Both the position numbers and the translations under genes were made by a program. From the NCBI GenBank assembly GCA_022702705.1, contig CM040432.1:41938540-42002539 (forward strand): a stretch of 64,000 nt of DNA. The letters run 5' to 3'. The notes beneath the pieces were generated by a model, which worked only from the letters and a program-made list of their open reading frames with translations, made no database searches and was not told the origin of the DNA. This document shows positions 23,046 through 35,635 of the stretch, one piece after another (positions within the stretch are counted from its first letter, which is position 1; every line of letters starts with the position of its first letter). The stretch comes from Papilionanthe hookeriana x Papilionanthe teres (lineage: Eukaryota > Streptophyta > Magnoliopsida > Asparagales > Orchidaceae).

Positions 23046-25164
23046 TATTATTTTAATTTTAAATTAAGAACTAAATATTGTTAAAGTGACTTATTTAGGG
23101 ATTTTTAAATTAAAGAATAAATATCCTCTTAATAATATCTCTATTTTAATAATCCAAATTTTAAATATATTCTTTCCAAAATTTAAATCATTTAATTAAT
23201 TAAAGTTTCATTTTGATATTTTCAAAGTGTTTAATGGGTTTCTCACCCCTTAATTTCCCTAAGTTTCAATCATCCAAGAGAAAGTTAAAATCAAATATTT
23301 TACCCTCCATTTTGATTAAACCTAAAGCTTTAATTAAGAGTTAAAATTTTTAATTACCTTTATGCCCTTTTAAGCTTATTTACTTCATAACTCACTAAAT
23401 TGAGTTCAAATGAATTTGAAATTTTTATGTCACATCATTCACATGTCAATTAAGACATTAGAGGAGAAAATGTGATTTTTCTGAATTTAATTTATTTATA
23501 TAATTATTTTTAGTAGAAAATAGGGGTTTTCAAAGAAAATTCAACAACATAACCAAGGAAAGGTTTCTGTCCTTAAGAAAATTAAGAAATGCTTCTAATG
23601 ACCAGGTGACCAGATGGACCAAATTTTGTGATTTTTTGAATAATATTTTCTTTATTATAATTATTTTAAGTTTTAAAGTATTAATTAATTTTAAAATAAA
23701 ATAAAAATTAGAAAATAGATTTTATATTTTTCTTAGATTTGTCTAACCTCAACGAGTCTAGACAAAAAAGTTTTATAATTTTCTGACTTTTCTTTGATTT
23801 ATTAGAATTATTTTAGTGAAGAAGGTTGAAAATTCATTTTTTAATATTAAAAATTACATTAAGCCTTTAAAATTCAATATCTTATCCTAGGGACTTAGGA
23901 AAAATATTTGGTTTGTTCCTATATGATTAGGAGTCAAAATGTGAAATTTTTATGATTTTTAATATTTTCATGACTTTTATTATTTTTTAATTATTAAAAT
24001 ATTAAAATATTGTGAAAAATCAACTTTCTTAGAAAATTCCAATTTTAATTTTTCTGAACTCCCCTGATATTAGAGAAGCTCAAAAATCATTTATGTGAAT
24101 TTTTTAAAAGTATTTTTAGAGTTATGAATTTTTAAAGTTCCATTTTGCTTATGAGGCTTAATCAATCCATTTGGTGGGGTTAATCAAGTCCAATTAATTT
24201 CAAAATTTTATGTAAGGTTCCCCTAACCCTAACAAGTAATGGAAAATTGTTTTCAAGTTAATTTTATGCGTGGTTAACCCTAATTAATTCAAATTCAATT
24301 TTAGGGGTTTAGACCAATTAAGGTTATTATGAATGAATTAACTCAAAATATATATTTCATAGGGTCCCCTGGTCCTAAGAAATATCACCAAATTTTCCTA
24401 GAATTTATTTTTCAACATGCTAATTATTGGATTTAAAATACCTAAAACAGTGACATGAACTTGAAAAATCAGTAACTTTTCACAGAGATGGCCTCTGACC
24501 TTGAAAAATTCAAGGAATGTTCCCAAGATCAGAGGCTTCAAAAGCCTTATGATCTCATGCTATGGTGAATTATCTATGCAAATGGAGAATCAAAACATTA
24601 AAAATAGTAAATAAATTATTAAAACTAAAATACTCATCCAATTAACTTGATTTCTTTTCCACATTTTCTCCTCTGTTCACTGAGCAAGAGGGTATTTTTA
24701 TTTTATTTTTGTGATTTTTCTATGCAAAGATATGAATTTTTGATGTTCAGGGTATTTAAATAATTCAAAAATACCCTAATTTTCTACTTATCCATGTGTC
24801 GTCGCGTCAACCTCGGTAGCTCCGAAAGCCCACGCGTCGCACTGTAATTCGGCGCCGCCATCTAACTCAGCTCTCCAAGGGCCCGCGGTTCACGTACCAT
24901 TGCGCTGTCCGGCTTGATCTCGACCGTCCTCTCGATACACGCGTGATCCAACGGCTCCTTGTCATCGTCTACGACTGGTGTGCACCCGTGACCGTCTACA
25001 CTCAAAACCTAATATCTCTCTCGATTCTCAATAGATTTTCAAGTTCTTATACTCTGTCGATTCGTCTTGAAGAGACAAACACATCCATATGGTTTATAGG
25101 CTATGAAATTAACCCAAACAAAATGTAGAATCGTTGGAAGCTCAGGAGGAAGAATGAGTTCATA

Positions 25165-25596
25165 CATTTGCTTAGAGAAGTGAAGCTTTGATCTGAGAGT
25201 TGTGTCACCTTCGACTGAGTCCAGGCAAGCTCCAGATGAAGTCTTTGGCTCTAGGGAATTGTCTAAGTATGAAAGTGACCAAGGCCGATCACAAAGCTTG
25301 GAGGCTGGAAATAATGGCTGGCCTAGTGAGGAGGCGTTAGCTGGGGAACTTCTCCTCTTGGTCTGGTGAAGGTGTAGGGTCAATTTATTTGGAGATCGGC
25401 TCACTATGGTGATGTGTCCTATTTTTTGGGTGGATTTTCAACTCAGCAATTGAGCTCACATAGAGGGTTTTATGGTTGGATTTCAATGGGGATCAAGTTC
25501 TCTATGTCTGGAGAGAAGTCTGGAGTGATTTTTACAGAGTTTTGGTAAGGTTTGGTTCAACTCTTCTTTTGGCCGAGAGGTGGTGGTGTTTAAATA
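25165..25596 (-). promoter_or_regulatory. LTR A core promoter and splice-donor-like site
   Basis: On the - strand TATTTAAA (25596-25589) is followed about 430 bases later by GCAAATGTATGAACTC (around 25166), a decayed donor. The same pair, at nearly the same spacing, is in LTR B (35635 and 35207) and LTR D (46320 and 46747). LTR C keeps the donor as AGCAAGGTAAGAACTC at about 43992. I infer a transcription start shortly after the TATA box and a first exon of about 0.4 kb. Confidence 0.45.
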
Positions 25597-27957
25597 GAGG
25601 TGGCTGGAGGGCTTCCCAGGGGCAATTGGAGGCTGGGATCAGCTGCTCAGGGGAGGAGAAGAACAGCTGCAATGGCCATTGGGCATGGGACAGCTCAGCA
25701 AGTTCAAATTGAATTTTTGATTCAAATTGAGCCTCTCGGCCTGGTGTTTTCCGGGTACTGTGGTCGGGCGTCTGCAGGCATGGGTCACCCTCAGGGTCAG
25801 GGAGGTCAGTGCTTGAGTTTGGTGCCAACAATTGGCTTTAGACATGTGTAAAGGAGTTGGATTGAAATAACATGGGGAGAAGGTCATTTTGGGTTCAAAT
25901 GGGTCAACCCATGGTTTTGGGGTTGGTGCACCACCCAAGGCCTGGATTTAGGCTGAAAAGGTTCATTTGGGTCTGCCAAGAGGAAATGGTAAATTCTCCA
26001 TCAAGGATTAGGTGGCTAACTTGGTTTAGTATGTATCATGGATAGCGTTAAAAAGGCTTAAGGAAGGCTTAAGAAAGGGGCTCCTCCATTTGCCATTTAT
26101 GGGCTGGTCACATGTCAAACTTCTCATGGCTTTACATGAGGTTAAGGATGGCTTCATGGCTTCATTTGGCTTGGGAATGGCTTAGCCAAGTTTCATGAAA
26201 ATGGGTATCAGGGGTTTTTGGCATTTAGGGGTGATTTGGCATGAGACTTAATTTGGAATCATTTGATCATGAATTTAAAACCTAGGGGTTGATTTTGGTT
26301 AAAAGGATGACAAATGAAAATATCATGTGGGCTTTAGGATAGATTTTGGGCTTTTGAAATGGTTTTTGATGGGCTTTTAAAGTGGTTTAAGGAAGTGGGC
26401 TTTTGGATTTTAAAATGGGTTTTTGGATGAAAGTTGAAGGACCATGCCAAATAAATGTTTCAATATGTTTAGGCATGTGTCATGAGTGGTTTGGAACAAG
26501 TTTAGAGTGATTTTGAATTGTATTAGGTTGAATTTGGGCTTTTTTGGTAAAGGGGCCAAGGTGGGCCAAATTGGGCTAACTTGGGCTAAGGTTGGGCTAA
26601 GGTTGGATTTGATGTAAAATTAATGTTAAGAAATGTTCATTGGAGTGTCACAAAGAGTTTTCAACTTTGGTTGGGCTTTGATTTTGGGATTTGGGCCCAT
26701 TTGGGTTAGGTTTGGTCTTAGGTCATTTTAAGGGATTTTTGTTTTGGGTTAGGTTTGGGTGGAGTTTAGGTTCAAATTTTGGGCAAATCAAGTTAGTGTT
26801 TTGTTTATGGGGGTGTTAGGAAGGCTTTAGAAAAGATTTAGGGCCAATTGGAGTTGAATTGGATTGGTTTGAGCTAGGTTTAGGTCATGGCTAAAATTGG
26901 GCCTTTAGGCTTCAAATTGAAATTGGGCCCAAATATCAATCAAATTGGACTTGAATTTGGTCTAAAATGATGTTGGGGATGTTGAATTGAAGTTTAGAAT
27001 TGAATTGGACTAGAATTGAGGTCAATTGGGGTGGCTTAGTTTGACATTGGGTTCACTTGGGTTAAAAATGGGCCAAGTTGGGGGTTTTGGTAAAAGTGGG
27101 GTAAATTGGCAAAATTGGCCTATGGTGTAGTTTAAAAAAATGAAATTGGGAATATTTGGGATTTTTTATAATCTTTTTGGGAATTTTCTAAATTTTTGGA
27201 TTTTTGGGGTAAAAGGGTATTTTGGTAATTTTAGGGGGTTTAGGGGTATTTTTGGAAATTTTGGTATTTTTGGCCAAAGATGGTCAATTTGAATGGTGGG
27301 AAGAGTTTAGGATTGATTTTGAGGGATCTTTGGCAATTTAGGCAATTTTGCAAATTTTGGGTCATTTCAAGAGTATTTAGTTGGTTTGGTGGGTCCTGGG
27401 CCCCGGGGGTCAAAAATTGAAATTATGAAAAATGGAAGATTGATCAAGTGTGAGTGAAATGGAATCATTTTAGTTGAGTCATGAAGCCATATTAAGCCCA
27501 GATGAGCCATGAGAGGACTCATTTGAGGCATTCAGTATGTTGTTCCTAATCCTCTTAGCTAGGGGCTTAGGTGTTAAGGACCATCCATATGAATTACCTA
27601 CGTGAGTTAGGAAGTCAAGTTGGGTGAGAGTGTGGTTTTAGGACTTGGAATGTGTGTGATAGTGTAGTGTATGTGCAAGTCAACCCTCACCAGACCAGGC
27701 TACCCAGGGTATTCCTAAGGCCAAAAAGGTCCTATAGGGAACTCATCCTTTAAATCTTCACATTTGATTTCAACCCTCTAGGTGATTAGGGGTCTACAAT
27801 CAAGCCTATGGGATTTGCAGGGAGTTTAGAGGTGTTAGAATTTCTAAAGGGTGGGTTCCATTTCTTGTCCTCTAAGGTTAGTCAAAGGAAAAGCCTAAGG
27901 CTAGATCCTAAGTACCAAAGAGAGAAGCAAAAGACCTCATCCAAAATGAGGTCAACA

Positions 27958-28369
27958 AATGGACCCCCAATAGGTGTGGTGTGCTAACCAAGCACACCGC
28001 GCGTATTGGCGTTGACCGAAGAGATCAACAAAACCAACATAGATGTCCAAGTGACAAACTTAGGACGAAGTAGAAGAATTTCCTCTAGGGAGTATCAGGT
28101 ATATTTCCAAGACTAGAGATTCCTGTACTCTCGCTGGGGAATGGAAAAGGAGGTGAACTCCAAATCACAAGATCTGGGGAATTCAATTTAAATTCCAGTT
28201 TACTTTTAAATTTTAAGTTTCAATGTGTGAGTTTAGATTTCAATTTTTTCTGCGTCTTAATTTCGATTGAGGTTTAATTTAAAATCGATTTAAGGAAATT
28301 TTAAATTTGAAATTTAGATTTGAAATGAGAATTGAAACCTAGATTTCAACCTTAGGATTGCGAAGAGAA
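27958..28369 (-). other. E4 polypurine tract and adjoining 3' internal sequence
   Basis: On the - strand CCTATTGGGGGTCCATTT (27975-27958) directly precedes the LTR and is the plus-strand primer candidate. Next to it (27978-27998) GGTGTGCT/AGCACACC forms an 8-bp stem. The stretch 28000-28200 is conserved in E5 (37838-38050). No gene. Confidence 0.65.
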
Positions 28370-29175
28370 CTGGAATTTAGGTACGACGGAAAAAGGATGA
28401 GAATCAGATTTTAGGTACTGATCTCCAGAGAGTGAGATTTGAAATTTAAGTATCAAACTTGAAAGAGAATCGAAATTTAAGTATCGATCTCAGATGAGAG
28501 TCGGAATTTAGGTACCGACCTCGAAGGAAGAGAACTGGAATTTGGGTACCAGTCCCGGAAATTTAAAATTGAAATTTAGGTATCAATTCGAAAGAGAATC
28601 GAAATTTAAGTATCGATCTCGAATGAGAGTTGGAATTTAGGTACCGATCTCTAAGGAAGACAACTGGAATTTAGGTACCAGTCTCAGAAATTTAGAATTG
28701 AAATTTAGGTATCAATTCGAAAGAGAATCGAAATTTAGGTATCGATCTAGAATGAGAGCCGGAATTTAGGTACCGACCTTGAAGGAAGAGAACTGGAATT
28801 TAGGTACCAGTCTCGAAAATTTAGAATTGAAATTTAGATATCAATTCGAAAGAGAATCGAAATTAGGTATCGATCTTGAAGGAAGAGAACTGGAATTTAG
28901 GTACCAGTCTCTGAAATTTAGAATTGAAATTTATGTATCAATTCGAAAGAGAATCGAAATTTAGGTATTGATCTCGAATGAGAGTCAGAATTTAGGTACC
29001 GACCTCGAAGGAAGAGAACTGGAATTTAGGTACCAGTCTCGAAAATTTAGAATTGAAATTTAGGTATCAATTCGAAAGAGAATTAAAATTTAGGTATCGA
29101 TCTCGAATGAGAGTCGGAATTTAGGTACCGACCTCGCAGGAAGAGAACTGGAATTTAGGTACCAGTCTTAGAATT
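28370..29175 (-). repeat. Tandem hairpin array of E4 (array 2)
   Basis: About 25 units of roughly 32 bases, grouped in a higher-order period of about 128. Each unit is a short stem closed by the near-constant 10-base loop AATTTAGGTA (read on +). The stems differ but stay complementary: ACTGG/CCAGT, ATTGA/TCAAT, ATCGA/TCGAT, GTCGG/CCGAC, and in the edge units ATCAG/CTGAT and TTTGA/TCAAA. Many units extend with GAG/CTC around a one-base bulge. The array lies between the ALKBH stop and the polypurine tract, so it would be in the 3' untranslated part of the transcript. Confidence 0.88.
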
Positions 29176-29895
29176 TAATGAGAAATGGAAACTGGTTCCA
29201 ATCTCGAAGATTTATCTGTATGAAGAGGGACCCAGTCTCATGCCATCAGAACCAAATCGAACAAAGTTCGTGGCTCCATGTCAATAAAACTAGTTGATCC
29301 TCTAAGACACAGAAGAAAGAGAACTGAAAGGAGCTGGTAAGTTTACCAAGCTGAAAAGACTTGACTTAGTAATAAGTCGAGGAAAATATTCGAATTTCAA
29401 AAGAGTTTCAAATAGATTTTGATTGAGAGAAGAACTGAAAGGTTCGAATCAGAGGATTCAGATCGGAATTCAATTTGAGATTTAGATTCATTTTGTTTGT
29501 CCTTTAACGATCCCATTTTTTTATTTTTGTTGTTTATTTAGTGTTCATGTGAGTTTGAAGTTCAGTTTTTTAATATTCAGATTTTTAGAAAAAATTCTCA
29601 TTTATTTTCTTTTCTTTTTTGTTCTTCGTTCAAATTTCATTTAACTCTAATGGCGTTTCCCAGTCAATTTGCACAAAAAGAGGTGAAGGCAAAATATGAC
29701 GTAGTCGTTTTCATTCCAACTTGCTGAAAGTACATCATACAACTTGATCTAGTCATGATGACATTTTCCTCAAAAATTTAATGTCTTATACAATCCATGT
29801 AAATCCAAAACGGATTGTGTAAACATTTTGTTGATCTATTCAAAAGCGTCTGTCAAAAATCCATGTCTGAATAGTAAGAAACATGGGCAATAACA
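29176..29895 (-). other. E4 3' untranslated stretch after ALKBH
   Basis: No coding signal. The part 29500-29895 matches E6 61790-62110 (for example 'aaatccatgtctgaatag' against 'ctattcagacatggattt', and the 'ggcgtttcccagtc...ttgcaca' part). This shows that the ALKBH gene and its downstream flank travel together in this element family. Confidence 0.7.
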
Positions 29896-30504
29896 TCACC
29901 TTCCAAGCCACCCTTGGCAGTAATGTCGCATGGATGTGCATTGGAGGTGTGTTATTTCCCATGTAACTAACAGCTCGTAGGGCCGGAGACTCTCCAATTC
30001 TGGATATGGCTGAAAGTGGTAAGGAATTTTTCTGTCATCCATTCTTCTAAAAGTAATCGAGATCTCGCTCCACGAGCACTCCCGAATGCAATGCTTCGCA
30101 ACATCAGCTCCGTTTCCTTTTAACACCAGGTCGGAACCTACCGGTAGTGGTATCTCCACCGGCCCTCGGAACTCACCGGGGCCTGCAATCCGAAGGTCAG
30201 ATCCGAACATGATGTTGCACTGGTTGACGAATGACACAGTGCAGAAGGGTCTAACAAAATCTTGATGGTCTATATGTGGAGGTATGCAGTCGCCTTCCTT
30301 GTAGATGTTGATAATGCAGTTATTGAGTATGCAATCTGCAGGCAACACCCTCCATGTTATCATCCTTTTCACCATTCTCTTAATGACTCTTGGCATTGGA
30401 TCCACCTCACTGCGACGGAGTATCCCTGGTGAATTTCTTTTCCTGTCTGTGGCAAAATTGTAGCAACATCCGCATTGGATTGTAACTCTTCCCTTTCCTG
30501 ACAT
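29896..30504 (-). CDS. AlkB-like 2OG-Fe(II) dioxygenase of ALKBH9/10 type, N-terminally truncated, carried by E4
   Basis: The family oxidatively removes methyl groups from RNA; plant ALKBH9/10 members are N6-methyladenosine erasers. An open frame of 202 codons starts GKGRVTIQCGCCYNFATD (residues 3-20), the substrate-lid region of the domain. IPPHIDHQDF (about 74-83) holds the HxD iron ligands. AGPGEF, IPLPVGS and GNGADVAKHC (distal His ligand, about 137) follow, then EISITFRRMD. In that last motif the first Arg of the family's R-x5-R 2OG-binding pair is Glu, so activity is doubtful. The N-terminal part of the domain is missing because the E5 LTR end (30510) lies six bases before this ATG. No stop interrupts the domain. 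The ATG is internal to the original gene. Confidence 0.85.
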   Translation of the reverse strand: MSGKGRVTIQCGCCYNFATDRKRNSPGILRRSEVDPMPRVIKRMVKRMITWRVLPADCILNNCIINIYKEGDCIPPHIDHQDFVRPFCTVSFVNQCNIMFGSDLRIAGPGEFRGPVEIPLPVGSDLVLKGNGADVAKHCIRECSWSEISITFRRMDDRKIPYHFQPYPELESLRPYELLVTWEITHLQCTSMRHYCQGWLGR

Positions 30505-32649
30505 CCATCTGTCGGCATATTTTTAGGTCGTGTTTTATTTTGAAGAGGGGTCGCCTAACAGAAATCTGTCGGCGAATTTTTAATTTAATTAAAATAAATA
30601 ATTTGAAAAGTAGTATTTGATTTTGAAAATAATTTTAAATTTGAAGGTTTTAAGATATGAGATTAAACCGACCTCACATCCCAAATAGTTTATATAAACG
30701 AGCACCGCACCACAAACCGTGTATCTATCCCTAAGGATAGACACACCGCTTGATGGTGGGGCTCGATTAAATAAACTAGAAGATTAGTGACATCCGTTTG
30801 GTCCGCGAACCAATTTTATAAGCCGACAAGTTTCCCCGCTTAATATGAAAACATTAAACAGGGTTTATATTACTCGGGTTCTTTAAAATTCCCTATAAGG
30901 GCAAGCCCCTATAGTTAATTACATCTTAAGTGACGGGAATCACCTAAGAAAACACTCGATAATAACCAATAATTCTGCACTCAAGAATTTCAAAGTTTAA
31001 GGTTTTCAAAGATTGAATTTTGGAATTTCAATAGGGAATGGATCAAATTTTGGAACATTTTGTTTTGTGAATCCAAAGGAAGAGAGGTAGGAGAAATCAC
31101 TGATTCGAAGTGAACTTCGATAATTTCCCGACTATCCTATTGTTTGGCTTGAATTTAGGAAAGTCCTAATGTTTATTTGATATTTCAATCTTGCCAATTT
31201 TAATTAATTAGGGCTTATATTTGTATGATAAAATCAAACAAATAACATTTAGAAGATGTGAGGGTTTATTGTCGTATCGGACGACTACCTCGGAATCCTA
31301 AGATCGGTTAGGGCTTAATTTGCAATACAAATGCCTAACGAAGAGTTGAGGATTTATGTTGCACTAGTGCAAGCTACCTCGAAGTCCTATGGCTTGGTTG
31401 TTTAATTCTAGAAAAGTTTTGTTGAAGTAGGTTCAAGTTTTGTCGACGACGATGGCCGTGCCGCCCACCATGCTCCAAGCTCCCGGTTGTTGCAGAGGTT
31501 TAGTTTTAGAAATCATAAATCGGAGATGAGAGAAGTGTTTTGGTTTAGAGAAGTCTTAATTTCCAAGTGTTTTGTATTTTGATTAAAACAAATCTTAAAG
31601 TTGATTATAACGACACCGGTTAAGATCCCACGGTTCCATCCTTCCAGCATCATTATTTTTATCGGATTCACTTAGTCCAGATGAATTTGCTAAACTCAAC
31701 TGAATGAGTTCCACACTTTCATTTAGACCGTGGGAAATCCCGTTAGCAACACGTAGGTTACATCATCCGAGGTATTCCCGATCATCCAACAGGACGTTTT
31801 AATTTAGTTGTAATCGTAGTTTTGTGTTCCGTTTGTGATTAAATTTTGAGTTGTTTTATATTTTGGAATGTTGTGGCGGTGAATTTTATCTTGCAATGAC
31901 TTTTAACTTAATTTTGGTTTCGGCTTTAGGGGCTATCCTAAAGGTGTGGGTTTTCATGCAACAGCTTGTTTTATCATGCAAGAAAAATAAACGCAATTGC
32001 AATAAAGTAAATTGCAATAATGTAAATTCGTTGGAAAATAAATTGCAGGAAAGTAAATCGCAATAATACAAATGCGTACCCTGGAGGGTCTTCCCGTCAT
32101 CCCAAGCCGCACTTAAAACACAATTAGCATATTTAAGCAAGTTCCTAGGTAAAGCTAAGGGAAAGGTTATGGTTTTCTACCAAATTCCTAATCCTATAGC
32201 CTAGTCATTTCCTATGACGTCTAGGTTCTTTGTGTTTTGGTTTAAGGACGATTTTCTTCATCAAAGAATAATCAAATTCAATTGTTCTTATAAATGTCCT
32301 ATCATATCGAGAAAGTGCTTAAGAAGGATCTTAAACATCTTTTCAATATTTCTAGGATTGTTTTAAGTCCAAATGAATTTAATTATACAAATGAATTAAT
32401 CGTCCAAGAATTTCAAGTTTTGTTAACTTGCTCAGTGAACTAGGACATTTGAATATCCTATGAGTGAAGTGACACTTCATTTAATGTTTTACTTAGGAGT
32501 TATAATAACCAAAGCTTTCAAGGGTAAATTAGTATTCAAATGATTTGTGATTTAGTTTAATTTTCATAAATGGGTTTAAATTTGGAATAGTGTTCAAGTT
32601 ATTTTAGATTTATTTTGAATTCTTTATGTCTTTGGTAATGTTATATTTA

Positions 32650-33010
32650 ATTCAACTTAATTTAATTTAATTTAATTTAATTGAGTTTTAATTTAATTTA
32701 ATTTGATTTAATTTAATTTAATTTGATTTGATGTTTAATCAATTTGATTTGATTTAACTTTAATTTGATTTGATTTAATTTAATTTAGTTATTCAATTTA
32801 ATTTAATTTAATTTGATTGTTTAATTTAATTTAATTTGATTTAATTTAATTTAATTATTTAATTTAATTTAATTTAATTTTAATTTAATTTAATTTAATT
32901 TAATTTAATTTTAATTTAATTTAATTTAATTATTTAATCTAATTTAATTTAATTATTAAATTTAATTTAATTTAATTTAATTGTTAAATTTAATTTAATT
33001 TTAATTTAAT
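32650..33010. repeat. TTTAA-rich tract in LTR B
   Basis: TTTAATTTAATTTAATT-type pentanucleotide repeats, with some TTTGA variants. Same place in the LTR as 22690-23045. Confidence 0.9.
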
Positions 33011-35204
33011 TTATCTTTAATTTACTTTATTTTTAATTTTAATTAAAATTTTAAAAGAGTTTAATAATTTAATTAAGTCTTTTAATATTTTAAATTTGAG
33101 TTATCATTTTAATTAAAAATTGAGTATTAATGATATAATTAGTTTAGGGATTTTTTAAATTAAAGAATAAATCTCTTCCTAATAAATATCCCTTATTTTA
33201 ATAATTCCAATTTATTATTCCTCCAAATTTAATCTATTATTTAATTAAAGTTTAATCATTTTAAAATTATTTAATGGGTTTCTACCCTTTAATTATTTAA
33301 ATTTCAATCATCCAAATCAGATTAAGATCAAATATTTTACTTGTTGATTTTTATTATTAAACCTAAAGTTTTAATTAAGGGTTAAAAGTTTAATTACCAT
33401 TTTACCCTTTAAGCTTAATAATTTCATAACTCACTAAATTGAACCCAAATGAACTTGAAATTTTTATATGACTTCACTCATATGTCAATAAAGACATGAG
33501 AGGAGAAAATGTGATTTTTCTGTATTTAATTTATTTATATAATTATTTTTGGTGGAAAATAGAGATTTTCAAGGAAAATTTAATAACATGACCAAGGGAA
33601 AGTTTCTGTCCTTAAGAAAATTAGGGGACATTCCTAATGACCAGAGAAGCACTTGGACCAATTTTGGTGATTTTTTGAATTATATTATTTTTATTATAAT
33701 TATTTTGAGTTTTGGAGTGTTAATTAATTTAAAAATAAAATAAATGTTGAAAAATGGATTTTATATTTTTCAAAAATCTCTCTGATACCAAGGAAACCAG
33801 AGAAGCAAATTTTGCAATTTTCTGATTTTTTTATGATTTATTGTAATTATTTTAGTGAAAATGCTAGAAAATACATTTTTTTAATTTTAAAATTACCCTA
33901 GGGCTTTAAAATTTAATATCTCACTAAATAGACTTAGGAAAAATATGGGGTTTGTTCCTAAGTGATTAAAATTCAAAATGTGACATTTTGGTGAATTTTA
34001 TTATTTTTGTGATTTTTATTATTTTTTAATTATTAAAATATTAAAATATTATTAAAAATCAACTTTTTCGTAAAATTGAAATTTTAATTTTCCTAGGTTC
34101 CCCCGATATCAGAGAGGCTCCAAAACCAATTTAGTGAATTTTTGAAAAGTATTTTAAAAGTTATGAATTTTTAAAGTTTAAAATGGCTAAGTGACTTAAT
34201 CAACCCAATTAGTGGGGTTAACCAAGTCCAATTGACCTCAAATTTTTATGGTGGATTCCTCTGATCCTAAAGGTCAGTGAAGAATTGATTTCAAGTCAAT
34301 TTGATGCCTGGTTAATTCTAATTAATTAAAGACCTATTTTGAGTGTTTAAGCCAATTAGGGTTGTTTTAAATGAACTAAGTCAAAACCTATTTTTCCTAG
34401 TGGTTCTCTCGGTCATAAGGAACATCACCAAATTTTCCTAGAATTTATTTCACAACATGCTATTTACTGGAATTAAAATACTCAAAACAATGACCCGAAC
34501 TTGAAAAATCAAGAACTCTTCATAGGATGGCCTCGACTTTGGAAAATTCGGGGAATGTTCCCAAATTCGGAGGCTTCAAAAGCCCTATGGTCTCATGCCA
34601 TGGTGAATTGTATGCATGCATGGAGAATTAAAACAATGCAGAGAGTAAATAAATTATAAAAAATAAAATATTTCGATGAAATTAAGTGATTTCTTTTCCA
34701 CATTATTCTCCTCTCTTCACCGAGCAAGAGGGTATTTTTATTTTATTTTTGTGATTTTCCTACACGTAGATATGAATTTTTGAAGTTTAGTGGAATTAAA
34801 TAAATAAGAAAATACCCTATTTATCTATTTATCCACGCGGCGCCGCGTCAACCTCGGCAGCCTCCGAACGCACACGCGTCGCGCTCCCATTCGACGCCGC
34901 CACCCGAGTCGCAGCCCCGGACCCGCGGTTCTCGTACCGTCTCCCGGTCCGACGCAATCCCGGCCGTCCGTGCGCGCGTGTATCGAATGGACGCGCATCC
35001 GTTCATCGTCCCCAAGTGTTCTCACCCGAGAGCCGTCCACACTAAATCCCTAAGATCTCACTCGATTCTCAATGGATTTTTACGTTCTTATACTCTATGG
35101 ATTCGTCTCGAAGAGACGAACACATCTATACGGCTAACATGCATCGAAACCAAGGCATTCGAAATGGAGAATCTCCAGAAGCTCTGGATGGAGAGTTAAC
35201 TCAT

Positions 35205-35635
35205 ACCTTAGCTCGTAGAAGTGTGGCTTCAATCCGAGAGTTGTCGCACCTTCGATCGGGTCCCGTAAAGCTCCGCATGAAATCTCCCGGTCCTGGGAAT
35301 CGTCCGGATATGATTTCGACCAAGCCCGATCACAAAGCTTGGAGGCCGGAGCAACCGGGTGGCCCGGAGATGGGGCTTTTGATGGTGGACACCTTCCCTT
35401 GGTCCGGTGAAGGTGTAGAGCCAATCAATTTGGGAATTGGCTCACCGTGGAGAAGTGTCCCGGTTTTGCGTGGAATTTCAACTCCGAAATCGAGCTTACA
35501 GAGGAGAAATCGCAGGGGGATTTCACCTGGGATCAAGTGCTCTAAGAGTGGAGAAGGGTCTCGGAACAATTTTGCGCAGTTTTGGCAAGGTTTGTGCTTG
35601 GCTCTTCTCATGGCCGAGAGGGGTGGAGTTTAAAT
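35205..35635 (-). promoter_or_regulatory. LTR B core promoter region and splice-donor-like site
   Basis: On the - strand GATTTAAA near 35635-35628 is a weakened version of the TATTTAAA box of LTRs A and D. AGCTAAGGTATGAGTT has a donor-like AAG/GTATGA with the junction at 35207/35206. Confidence 0.45.

Larger units (their letters stand above)
20438..27957 (-). repeat. E4 3' LTR (LTR A), 7.52 kb
   Basis: On the - strand it opens TGTTGACCTC at 27957 and closes GCCGACA at 20438. The boundaries come from comparison with three other copies and from the adjoining polypurine tract. It contains, in element direction, a hairpin at the very start, a TATA box, a splice-donor-like site, a GC-rich island (24795-24990) and a long TTTAA-rich tract (22690-23045). 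Short open frames inside it (for example 25476-25938) are not conserved between copies, and I do not call them genes. Confidence 0.85.
20438..30509 (-). mobile_element. E4: Tat/Ogre-like element with ALKBH gene, 3' half (rest at 39096-44307)
   Basis: On the - strand: truncated ALKBH gene, 3' untranslated stretch, hairpin array, polypurine tract and 3' LTR ending at 20438. The 5' portion (leader, PBS and LTR) is at 39096-44307. I pair the LTR at 20438 with the LTR at 39535 because they share bases that differ from the LTRs at 30510 and 44308. For example, both have the 'gataatgattagtggttttg' type stretch, while the other two have 'aataa.caat' there. Gag and pol of this copy are missing, probably deleted together with the 5' part of E5. 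Confidence 0.72.

Noticed and set aside
25476..25938. Overlapping open frames in LTR A, and similar ones in LTR B (34978-36105) and LTR D (45716-46758)
   Set aside because: They lie in the promoter/leader region, occur on both strands and are not kept in frame between the four LTR copies.
28370..29175. Regular short repeats that could look like a CRISPR array
   Set aside because: The units are directly adjacent imperfect hairpins with no unique spacers, no cas genes are nearby, and the context is a plant retrotransposon.
29896..30504. Treating the ALKBH frame as an independent host gene
   Set aside because: It lacks the N-terminal part of its domain, starts six bases from an LTR end, and has the same downstream flank as the element-borne copy in E6.
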